Shown here: positions 1 to 7,270 of the stretch, one piece after another
How the letters are laid out: each line of letters opens with the position of its first letter
Numbering within the stretch: the stretch's first letter is position 1
From: Oscillospiraceae bacterium
Lineage (GTDB): Bacteria; Bacillota; Clostridia; Oscillospirales; Acutalibacteraceae
DNA length: 50,300 nt
Direction of reading: 5' to 3'
Assembly (NCBI GenBank): GCA_015066045.1
Contig: SVPD01000014.1
Location: forward strand, 1 to 50,300
Made by a program: the position numbers and the translations under genes
The notes under the pieces: generated by a model
Database searches by the model: none
Seen by the model: only the letters and a program-made list of their open reading frames with translations
Told to the model about the DNA's origin: nothing

Positions 1-1701
1 GGCGATGGAAATGAGCTGACGCTGCCCCTGTGAAAGGTTGGCACCGTTACCCGTGAGCATAGTGTCGTAGCCCTGAGGCAGGCGTGAGATAAAGGAATGG
101 GCATTCGCCTTTTTGGCCGCCTCTATAATTTCTTCGTCTGTGGCGTCAAGATTTCCGTAGCGTATGTTTTCCTTTACAGTGCCCGTGAAAAGATTTGTGT
201 CCTGTAAAACTATGCCAAGAGAGCGGCGCAGGTCGCTCTTTCTGATTTTATTGATGTTGATGCCGTCATAGCGTATTTTACCGTCAGCGATGTCGTAAAA
301 GCGGTTTATGAGATTGGTGATGGTAGTCTTGCCTGCACCGGTGGCACCTACAAAGGCTACCTTCTGTCCCGGCTCAGCATAAAGAGTGATGTTTTTAAGC
401 ACGGTCTTTTCGGGCACATAGCCGAAATCCACATCAAACATACGCACCTCACCCTCCAGCTTCTGGTAGGTAACCGTGCCGTCAGAGTGGGGATGCTTCC
501 ACGCCCAGAGGCCTGTATGCTCGGGTGTTTCGGTGATTTCACCGTTTATCTCTTTAGCGTTTACCAGGGTTACATAGCCCTCATCCTGCTCGGAGGGAGT
601 GTCGATAACCTCGAAAATTCTCTTCGCACCTGCCATAGCCATAACCACGGAGTTCAGCTGCTGAGAAACCTGATTTACGGGCATGGTAAAGGACTTCGAA
701 TAGCCGAGGAAGGTGGCCACGGAGCCTGCGGTAAGAGAGAAAATGCTCATAAAGCCTCTTTCGGGGAAGAAGCCCTGAGCCGTCAGAACTGCCAGGAAGC
801 AGCCCGAAATGGCCAGAATAACATACTGCAGATGTCCCAGATTGTTATTGATGGGGCCGAGCATATTTACAAATTTGTTTGCGGAGTAGGCGTTGCTGAA
901 AAGCTCTTCGTTCTTTTCGTCGAAGGCCTCCTTTGCCTTTTCCTCGTGACAGAATACCTTGATAACCTTCTGCCCCGTTATCATTTCCTCTATGTAGCCG
1001 TTTACGTCACCGAGAGACTGCTGCTGCCTGACAAAGAATTTACCGCTGTTTCCCGCCACCTTTCCGGTCACGGTAATCATAGCGAAAATGCAGACCAGAA
1101 CCACTAAAAGCAGCGGTATGCTTTCCATAGTCATAGCAATAAAGGTGGAAACGATGGTCACCACCGAGGAAATGACCTGCGGGATGGTCATGGAAATCAT
1201 CTGACGGAGAGTGTCGATGTCGTTTGTGTAGCGGCTCATAATGTCACCGTGACTGTTTGTGTCGAAAAATTTTACGGGCAGAGTCTGCATATGAGCAAAC
1301 ATCTCGTCACGGATAGCCTTAAGCACCGACTGAGCCACCACTACCATAATGCGGTTCTGAGCAAAGGTAGCCGCTATACCCACGAGAAAAATTCCCGCCA
1401 TTTTGACAAGAGTAGCTATAAGGGGGGCGAAATCCGTCGAGCCGCTTTCGAGCATAGGTGTGATGTGGTCATCGATAACCGTGCCCACGAAGCGGGAGGA
1501 AAAGATGGTGGCTAAGCTGGAAAGAAAGATGCACAGAACCACCACTGCCAGCAGTATTTTCTGTTTGGCACCGAGATAAGAGAAAATCCTCTTTATAACC
1601 TTAAAGTCGAGCTTTTCGCCCTTCATTCTTACGGGTGTACCGCCGTGTCGGCCTACAGGAGGCGGCGGCATTTTTCCGGGAGCGGGACGGGGATTACTCA
1701 T
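1..1701 (-). CDS. ABC exporter subunit (TMD-NBD), partial at window edge
   Basis: This is half of a heterodimeric multidrug/peptide-type ABC exporter. It starts at ATG 1701, inside the last codons of the upstream ABC gene (8-base overlap), and runs off the left edge, so about 567 residues are visible. A proline-rich cytoplasmic N-terminus (about 25 residues) precedes a six-helix type IV exporter domain. The nucleotide-binding domain follows, with a canonical Walker A (GATGAGKTT), a Q-loop (LGIVLQDTNLF) and the signature LSQGQRQ at the very edge. Walker B, the catalytic carboxylate and the H-loop lie outside the window. The normal Walker A suggests that this subunit carries the intact ATP-site residues complementing its partner. 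It is the third gene of the MarR-ABC-ABC operon. The family call is firm; the substrate is unknown. Confidence 0.93.
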   Translation of the reverse strand, partial: MSNPRPAPGKMPPPPVGRHGGTPVRMKGEKLDFKVIKRIFSYLGAKQKILLAVVVLCIFLSSLATIFSSRFVGTVIDDHITPMLESGSTDFAPLIATLVKMAGIFLVGIAATFAQNRIMVVVAQSVLKAIRDEMFAHMQTLPVKFFDTNSHGDIMSRYTNDIDTLRQMISMTIPQVISSVVTIVSTFIAMTMESIPLLLVVLVCIFAMITVTGKVAGNSGKFFVRQQQSLGDVNGYIEEMITGQKVIKVFCHEEKAKEAFDEKNEELFSNAYSANKFVNMLGPINNNLGHLQYVILAISGCFLAVLTAQGFFPERGFMSIFSLTAGSVATFLGYSKSFTMPVNQVSQQLNSVVMAMAGAKRIFEVIDTPSEQDEGYVTLVNAKEINGEITETPEHTGLWAWKHPHSDGTVTYQKLEGEVRMFDVDFGYVPEKTVLKNITLYAEPGQKVAFVGATGAGKTTITNLINRFYDIADGKIRYDGININKIRKSDLRRSLGIVLQDTNLFTGTVKENIRYGNLDATDEEIIEAAKKANAHSFISRLPQGYDTMLTGNGANLSQGQRQLISIA

Positions 1702-3436
1702 TATCTTCTCCTCCTTTCGTCTGTGAGAGATAAACCTCACGGTAAATTTCACTGTCTTTGAGAAGCTGCTCGTGTGTTCCGAAGGCTGCTACCTCACCGT
1801 CGTCCAGTACGATGATTTTATCTGCACCCTCGATAGAGGAAATCCTCTGTGCGATGATGATTTTGGTCGTTTCGGGTATGTATTCCCTGAATGCCTGTCT
1901 GATAAGCGCATCGGTTTTGGTATCGACGGCACTGGTGGAGTCGTCAAGGATGAGGATTTTCGGCTTTTTGAGCAGTGAGCGTGCGATACATATTCTTTGC
2001 TTCTGACCGCCTGAAACGTTCGTGCCGCCCTGCTCGATATAGGTGTCATAGCCGTCCTCCATCTCACTGATGAAGGGATGTGCCTGAGCTAATTTGCAGG
2101 CCTCTGTCATTTCCTCGTCGGTGGCGTTTTCGTTACCCCAGCGAAGATTATCCTTTATGGTGCCGGAAAAGAGAACATTTTTCTGCAGCACCATAGCCAC
2201 CTCGTTTCTGAGAGTGTCCAGATCATATTCCCTTACATCCCTGCCGCCTACCTTGACCGTACCGGCGGTGACATCGTAAAGACGGGGTATGAGCTGAACG
2301 AAGGTGGTTTTCGATGAGCCTGTGGAGCCGATGATGCCCACGGTTTCACCGCTTTCGATTTTAAGGCTTACGTTTTTAAGACAGAGCTTTTCTGCGTCGG
2401 AGGAGTAGCTGAAGCCTGCACCGACAAACTCTATGCTGCCGTCGGGAACCTCGCAAACGGCATTTTCGGGACTGTGAAGGTCGCTCTTTTCGTCGAGAAC
2501 CTCACACACTCTTTCACCCGAGGCTCTGGACATGGTGAGCATAACGAAAATCATAGACAGAGACATCAGGTTCATCAGTATCTGCATTGTGTAGTTGATA
2601 AGGGAGAAAAGCTCACCCGTGGTCATATCCACGGCATTTGATTTTATGATGATGTTTGCACCGAACCAGGCAATAAGAATCATACACAGATAGGAGCTGA
2701 ACTGCATAACGGGCGCATTGAAGGCGATGATGCCCTCGGCTTTTTTACTGTAGTAATAGATTTTATCCGAAACGGCACCGAACTTTTTTTCCTCCTCATT
2801 CTCTCTTACGAAGGATTTTACCACTCTGATGCCGTGAAGATTTTCGTTTACCACGCTGTTCAGCTTATCGTAGGTTTTGAAAAGCTTTTTGAAGTTCGGA
2901 TGAGCCTTTGAAACTATGATGCCCAGAGCCAGACCGAGAACGGGAACCATAGCCACGAAAACCATGGAAACCTTAAGATTTATGGAAAGAGCCATACCCA
3001 GTGAGAAAAGCAGCATAGCCGGAGAGCGCACTGCTATTCTTATTATCATCTGAAAGGAGTTCTGCAGATTTGTTACGTCCGTGGTAAGTCTCGTAACGAG
3101 ACCGGATGCGGAAAATTTGTCTATATTGGCGAAGGAAAAGCCCTGTATGTTATGGAACATATCGTGGCGCAGATTTTTCGCAAAGCCCGAGGAGGCCTTG
3201 GCCGCAGTGACACCGCCTGCCACACCTGCGAAAAGGCTGAAGGAGCAGAGCACGAGCAGCAGAAGACCTATCTTCACCACATAGTCGGTGTCGGTTTTAT
3301 AAATACCGTTATCGATAAGCTTACCCATAAGCATCGGGATGAAAACCTCCATGGTAACCTCGAGGGACATAAAAAGAGGGGTAAGCAGAGTCAGTGCCTT
3401 ATATTCCCTGATGCATTTCGAAAGCCGTTTAATCAT
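1694..3436 (-). CDS. ABC exporter subunit with degenerate ATP site
   Basis: The 580-residue ABC exporter half-transporter (membrane domain about 1-310, nucleotide-binding domain about 335-575) should pair with the product of the overlapping downstream gene. Seen in the sequence: Walker A is GSTGSSKTT, with Ser where the Gly before the Lys normally stands. The signature is VSGGQ. Walker B ends ILILDD, with Asp in place of the catalytic Glu, and the H-loop reads IIIAQR, with Gln in place of His. Known from heterodimeric exporters such as BmrCD and TM287/288: one composite ATP site is degenerate in this way and does not hydrolyse efficiently. This subunit therefore probably contributes the non-catalytic site. 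Its start overlaps the marR stop by 8 bases, and its own end overlaps the next gene by 8 bases, implying translational coupling. The substrate cannot be read from the sequence. Confidence 0.95.
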   Translation of the reverse strand: MIKRLSKCIREYKALTLLTPLFMSLEVTMEVFIPMLMGKLIDNGIYKTDTDYVVKIGLLLLVLCSFSLFAGVAGGVTAAKASSGFAKNLRHDMFHNIQGFSFANIDKFSASGLVTRLTTDVTNLQNSFQMIIRIAVRSPAMLLFSLGMALSINLKVSMVFVAMVPVLGLALGIIVSKAHPNFKKLFKTYDKLNSVVNENLHGIRVVKSFVRENEEEKKFGAVSDKIYYYSKKAEGIIAFNAPVMQFSSYLCMILIAWFGANIIIKSNAVDMTTGELFSLINYTMQILMNLMSLSMIFVMLTMSRASGERVCEVLDEKSDLHSPENAVCEVPDGSIEFVGAGFSYSSDAEKLCLKNVSLKIESGETVGIIGSTGSSKTTFVQLIPRLYDVTAGTVKVGGRDVREYDLDTLRNEVAMVLQKNVLFSGTIKDNLRWGNENATDEEMTEACKLAQAHPFISEMEDGYDTYIEQGGTNVSGGQKQRICIARSLLKKPKILILDDSTSAVDTKTDALIRQAFREYIPETTKIIIAQRISSIEGADKIIVLDDGEVAAFGTHEQLLKDSEIYREVYLSQTKGGEDNE

Positions 3437-3881
3437 TTTCTGTATCGTTCCTTTCCATATTTTTATTCACCTTATCGAGGACACGGAAAAAAATCTCCAG
3501 CTCCCCGTCGGTTATGCCCTCTTTGATTTTTTCCTCCATCCTTGCGAAGGCCTTTTCCACCACACTCTGTACCTCGAGAGCCTTTTCGGTAAGAGTGATT
3601 TTTTTAAGTCGGGCATCACCGGGGACACCCTCTCTGATAATAAGCTCATTGCTTTCCATCAGGGAAAGTATTTTACTGGCCGTGGAGCGGCGGATATCAA
3701 ATTCCTTTTCGAAATCCCGCTGAAAGATATCTCTGTCACGGTTAGTGTAAAGCCAGCCGATTACACGGCCGTGGGTACCCGTTATTTTTTCCACATAGCT
3801 TTTCGAGGCATCCTTATCCATATATCTTTTCACTATCCGTGAGGAGCGATGCAGCTCGAAGCCCACTCGTCTGTCGTTCAT
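3429..3881 (-). CDS. MarR-family transcriptional regulator of the ABC exporter
   Basis: A 150-residue MarR/SlyA-type winged-helix protein. The recognition region is FEKEFDIRRSTASKILSLME, followed by a wing containing GDARLKKITLTEKA, and helical dimerisation segments lie at both ends. ATG 3881 is preceded by GGGAGG at 6-7 bases spacing. It is the first gene of a three-gene operon with the two exporter halves (8-base overlap), the classic arrangement of a MarR repressor controlling an efflux pump and itself. A perfect palindrome over the transcription start (3910-3925) is its likely operator. The inducing ligand is unknown. Family assignment is secure; the repressor role is inferred from context. 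Confidence 0.93.
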   Translation of the reverse strand: MNDRRVGFELHRSSRIVKRYMDKDASKSYVEKITGTHGRVIGWLYTNRDRDIFQRDFEKEFDIRRSTASKILSLMESNELIIREGVPGDARLKKITLTEKALEVQSVVEKAFARMEEKIKEGITDGELEIFFRVLDKVNKNMERNDTEND

Positions 3882-3909
3882 GGCAACCTCCCTTAGTTAG
3901 TCTGCGAAC

Positions 3910-3925
3910 TGTTAGTTTGCTAACA
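3910..3925. promoter_or_regulatory. Probable MarR operator at the exporter operon start
   Basis: A perfect inverted repeat, TGTTAG-TTTG-CTAACA, begins 6 bases downstream of the minus-strand -10 box (3932-3937) and covers the expected transcription start. That is the usual place for an autorepressing MarR dimer. A second inverted repeat, TGCAA-GCA-TTGCA (3938-3950), fills the spacer between -10 and -35 and could be an additional site. Confidence 0.7.
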
Positions 3926-3931
3926 TTAATT

Positions 3932-3960
3932 ATTATATGCAAGCATTGCATTTATGTCAA
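3932..3960 (-). promoter_or_regulatory. Consensus sigma-A promoter of the marR-ABC operon
   Basis: On the minus strand TTGACA (3960-3955), a 17-base spacer and TATAAT (3937-3932) form an exact match to the sigma-A consensus. Expected start of transcription is near 3925. Such a strong promoter makes sense only if it is repressed, in line with the operator palindromes beside it. Confidence 0.88.
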
Positions 3961-3981
3961 TAGCCGAAGGAGTAAAAAGCA

Positions 3982-4004
3982 AATATTAAACACTGTTAAA
4001 TATT
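3982..4004. promoter_or_regulatory. Upstream palindrome, second copy of the 4160 operator
   Basis: Arms AATATTAAAC and GTTAAATATT around a 3-base centre form a near-perfect inverted repeat with one mismatched pair. It closely resembles the perfect palindrome at 4160-4182, and the centres are 178 bases apart. It lies about 22 bases upstream of the -35 box of the divergent marR-ABC operon, so the regulator that binds it could affect both promoters. The 4005-4135 stretch between the copies is AT-rich and I see no gene in it. Confidence 0.6.
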
Positions 4005-4135
4005 TTTAAAGTTCCTTTATGTTTACCGCATATAATTACATTGGTTTAATTTATAGGCAATTTAAACTAAGTAATATGTTTTTATTGTGAATTTTTTAAC
4101 AAATCATAGATTTAGCTTAAAAAGCGTTTTTACTA

Positions 4136-4164
4136 TTGAATTAAAGCAGAAGCTGTGATATTAT
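4136..4164 (+). promoter_or_regulatory. Sigma-A promoter of the marR-surface protein-ABC operon
   Basis: TTGAAT (4136-4141), a 17-base spacer, then TATTAT (4159-4164). The -10 box runs into the perfect palindrome at 4160-4182, so a protein bound there would exclude RNA polymerase. Confidence 0.75.
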
Positions 4165-4182
4165 TTAACAGTGTTAAATAAT
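4160..4182. promoter_or_regulatory. Perfect MarR-type operator overlapping the -10 box
   Basis: Arms ATTATTTAAC and GTTAAATAAT are perfect reverse complements around the 3-base centre AGT. The site covers the -10 box and transcription start of the operon headed by the MarR gene at 4204, the expected layout for autorepression. The spacing and AT-rich arms resemble known MarR/OhrR-type sites, but the ligand is unknown. Confidence 0.75.
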
Positions 4183-4203
4183 GGGATAGAAGGGGGTTTT
4201 TCC

Positions 4204-4647
4204 ATGAGCACGGCTTTACTGGCCAGAGAGATACTCGAAACGCTCAGTAATATGGAAAAGCGTAACGTGCTTTCCAAACGCAAGTTCCTGCTCAAGGGCG
4301 AGGATCTGTTTCTGGTGGTCCTCGACGAAATAGGCGGAATGAGCAGTCCGTCTCAGCTTTCGGAATATACGGACTTCACTCCTGCGAGACTGTCGGCTAT
4401 CATAAAGGCTCTCGAGGGAAAGGGCTACATCCTGAGGCATCAGGATGAGCTGGATAAGCGGTGCACCGTCATCGAAATAACCAAAAACGGCGCCGCACAG
4501 AGCAAGGAAATCAAAAATGCCGCCATTAACAATTCTCTGGCGATTATCGAAAAATTAGGCGAAAAGGACTCTCTTGAGTTCCTCAGACTTATAAAAAGAC
4601 TTTTCGACATTATGGAAAACGAAGAAAGGAGCGGTGAAAATGAATAA
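4204..4647 (+). CDS. MarR-family transcriptional regulator
   Basis: The 147-residue protein is a winged-helix MarR regulator: the helix-turn-helix is SPSQLSEYTDFTPARLSAIIKALEGKGYI, the wing carries DKRCTVIEITKNGAAQ, and the C-terminal helix serves dimerisation. I start it at ATG 4204, which has AAGGGGG 6-7 bases upstream. A GTG 33 bases earlier would lie inside the operator palindrome and lacks a ribosome site. It is the first gene of a three-gene operon, and its end overlaps the next gene by 8 bases. By analogy it represses the operon through the palindrome at 4160-4182. It shares little visible sequence with the MarR protein encoded at 3429-3881. Confidence 0.9.
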   Translation: MSTALLAREILETLSNMEKRNVLSKRKFLLKGEDLFLVVLDEIGGMSSPSQLSEYTDFTPARLSAIIKALEGKGYILRHQDELDKRCTVIEITKNGAAQSKEIKNAAINNSLAIIEKLGEKDSLEFLRLIKRLFDIMENEERSGENE

Positions 4648-7267
4648 AACAGTCAGAGTCATATTATCTCTGGTTCTTACACTGGTTATGCTGACCGCTT
4701 CGGTACTGCCCTGCTTCGCCATTATCAGCTATCCGGAAAGCGTGACCGCTGAGCAGTCTCTGGCCACTATCGGCAAAGCCGACAAGCTCATAAAGGGATT
4801 TATGGAAAGTCAGAACACCTCTCTGAAGGAAACGGCACTAAAGCTCGTTTACTCCGACGATGTGCTTTCGCAGATGCTCACGGGAATATATAAGGCTCTG
4901 GAGGCCGAAGCCGGTGACTCTCTCTCCACTGTAGGTGTGAACACCTCCGTGGCGGGACTGGCTGAAAGGCTGAGCGCATATCCCTCCGTGGCACAGAGGC
5001 TCTCCGCCTGCTCCGGCTGGGCAGAGGCTGACCTTACGGGAGCAGAATGGAATGTAGAAACCAAAAGCGAGTTTTCCTCTGCCGTAGAGGCTATGCTTTC
5101 TCCCTTCAATGACATTCTTTACGCTCTTTTATGCTCAGGCTCCTATTCCCTTAATCTTCTCGTAGGTATAAAGGGCTCCAACGGCTATGAGACGGCTATC
5201 ATCCCCACCTTTAAGGCTTTGGGCTGTTATGAATATCTCAATGCCGCCGACTTTTACGAGCAGGCGAAAAACGATAAGGGCTCAATGATATATAATATAG
5301 TATACGATCTGGTGACTTATGCCGAAAAGGCACTGGAAAGCCCCTGCGAAACTCTTTCCTCCGTGCTTCCGTCCGTCGCCTACTATTTCACAAACGGTGG
5401 CTTCGACAATGCGGTTTCCACTCTGATGGCACCTCTTCGTCTTCAGGTGCTGAACATCGCTACGGTTATCCCTATCGAATCCTTCGCCTCCTTTATTTCG
5501 AATTCGGAGAGCTTTACTCAGAGCTTTACTCTGAACATAAACGATATTCTGGCTCAGTCGGGCATACCCATGGCACCGATTGACCTTCCGCTTATCGCTT
5601 CTCTCGGTACGGTAAATGAGGACGGTACGGTTACGGCAGACAAGGCTGACACCTTCATAGTGCTGCTGAGATGGCTTATCGATACCCTTAAGCTCAATCA
5701 GGCCTCATTGGGTGAGCTTTTACCCGAGGCGGATGAGCAGATGATTCAGATGCTTTCGGGCGTCTTCACCAAAGAGACAGACTCACTTATCTCTCTTCTG
5801 ATTTCTCTTTTCAATCAGACGGGAGCCGTAATAAATGAAAGTCAGTGGGCATTCCCCGAGTTCACGGCCGGTCAGATTACCTATACACCTAATCTTACCG
5901 CCGAAAAATATCAGAGAGTGGCAGACGGTGTGGATGAGCTTTTAGACCAGATAGTGGCTGAAATGGGAGAGGAAAAATCTCTCAGCGACATTATCCGAAA
6001 GGAGCTTTATTCCTCGAAAACCCTTTCTGCGATCCTGAAAACACTTTTCTCTGCTCTGGAAACAGAGGATATTTCAGCCGTGGCCTCTATGCTTTCCATC
6101 GACGTTACGCCCAAGGGCATAGCTGCGGTGCTCGAAGCCAAGGGCTTTTCCGAGGCAGCGAGAAACCTGCGCACCTATGACAAATGGAGCAGCATAGGCG
6201 AAAGCGGTGTGGACCTCGGCATTAAGACGGGCAATAAAAGACAGTTCGTTTCTGTTATGGCATCGGCCTTTTCACCGCTGAACGACCTGCTCGGAATGGT
6301 TTTAGCCGAGGACAAGTTCACTCTTTTCGATGCGGTGGACATCTACGGCTCAAACGGCTATAACACGGCCATCATTCCCATTTACGAGGCACTGGGCTGC
6401 GAGCCCTCCACCATAAAAAACCACGAGGAGTTCAAGGCTCTTTATAACAGAGGCAAGGGCATAGAGGCTCTCCTTGATCCCATCGTATCACTTCTGGACA
6501 GAATAATCGACAAGCCTGTCTACACTGTTCTGGAGATTTTACCTAACCTGCTTTATTTCCTGCAGAGCGGAGGCATAAAGCTTTGCATAGATAATCTTAT
6601 CTATCCCTTTACGGGTATTCTTTCTCAGCTCGGTATGGAGACCGCCATCGACCTTTCCGTTATCGAGGAGCTGGACATCAGCACTCTTGCTACGGAGCTT
6701 ATCGCCTCTCTGGACATCGGCATCACCCTGCCTGCAGTGGACATGAATTATTTCGCTTCACTCGGCACTCCCGTACAGAAGCAGAGTAAGCGCACCGTAT
6801 CGGGACAGTATGCGACGGTGACCTACATTCAGTCGAATATGCCGGCTCTCTGTGTAAGTCTTCTCAGAATTATGGCGCAGACCATAAAGGATCCTGCCAA
6901 CGCCTCACTTATCGACACTCTTATGGAAACGGGCAGTGAGGTTACCGGCACCGTAGAGCTTCCCGAGGGCACTGAGGGTATAGTGGACTCCTTTATTCAG
7001 AGTGTGGTCGATGACATAAACGCCATGACCGTAGATGAAGCCACCGAATGGCTCTACAAGCTCTTTTTCAGAGAGAGAGCCACCGTGACGGATACCTCTG
7101 AGGAGGACTATATGCCTACCATCATCTACAAGCCCAAAAAGAACTATACTCCCGTTCTCACGGTTCTTTTCTGTCTTATGCTCATTCCTGTGGGAATAAT
7201 AGTCAGAAATAAAATCAGACTCAGGAGAATGAAGGAAGATTACGAAGAAATTTCACAGGAGGTGTAA
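4640..7267 (+). CDS. Exported, membrane-anchored protein with two ~390-residue repeats, unknown function
   Basis: I do not recognise a named family for this 875-residue protein. Residues 1-30 are a signal peptide (basic start, long hydrophobic core, cleavage likely after CFA). A single transmembrane segment near residues 840-860 (LTVLFCLMLIPVGIIV) is followed by a short basic tail, so the bulk is extracellular and C-terminally anchored. The ectodomain is an internal duplication. The segment with SPFNDILYALL and GSNGYETAIIP...ALGC (motif near 180) recurs about 391 residues later as SPLNDLLGMVL and GSNGYNTAIIP...ALGC (near 570). ATG 4640 is chosen because GGAG lies 8 bases upstream; a GTG at 4634 is too close. 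It overlaps the MarR gene by 8 bases and precedes the ABC transporter gene by 3, so it may be that transporter's extracellular partner. Confidence 0.85.
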   Translation: MNKTVRVILSLVLTLVMLTASVLPCFAIISYPESVTAEQSLATIGKADKLIKGFMESQNTSLKETALKLVYSDDVLSQMLTGIYKALEAEAGDSLSTVGVNTSVAGLAERLSAYPSVAQRLSACSGWAEADLTGAEWNVETKSEFSSAVEAMLSPFNDILYALLCSGSYSLNLLVGIKGSNGYETAIIPTFKALGCYEYLNAADFYEQAKNDKGSMIYNIVYDLVTYAEKALESPCETLSSVLPSVAYYFTNGGFDNAVSTLMAPLRLQVLNIATVIPIESFASFISNSESFTQSFTLNINDILAQSGIPMAPIDLPLIASLGTVNEDGTVTADKADTFIVLLRWLIDTLKLNQASLGELLPEADEQMIQMLSGVFTKETDSLISLLISLFNQTGAVINESQWAFPEFTAGQITYTPNLTAEKYQRVADGVDELLDQIVAEMGEEKSLSDIIRKELYSSKTLSAILKTLFSALETEDISAVASMLSIDVTPKGIAAVLEAKGFSEAARNLRTYDKWSSIGESGVDLGIKTGNKRQFVSVMASAFSPLNDLLGMVLAEDKFTLFDAVDIYGSNGYNTAIIPIYEALGCEPSTIKNHEEFKALYNRGKGIEALLDPIVSLLDRIIDKPVYTVLEILPNLLYFLQSGGIKLCIDNLIYPFTGILSQLGMETAIDLSVIEELDISTLATELIASLDIGITLPAVDMNYFASLGTPVQKQSKRTVSGQYATVTYIQSNMPALCVSLLRIMAQTIKDPANASLIDTLMETGSEVTGTVELPEGTEGIVDSFIQSVVDDINAMTVDEATEWLYKLFFRERATVTDTSEEDYMPTIIYKPKKNYTPVLTVLFCLMLIPVGIIVRNKIRLRRMKEDYEEISQEV

Positions 7268-7270
7268 CCC

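Noticed and set aside
487-1107. Long open frame on the plus strand (206 codons) and similar frames opposite other large genes
   Set aside because: They lie antisense to clearly recognisable genes (here the ABC exporter) and lack ribosome sites and family motifs.
4171-4203. GTG start extending the second MarR protein by 11 residues
   Set aside because: The extension overlaps the perfect operator palindrome and promoter region, and ATG 4204 has a proper ribosome site.
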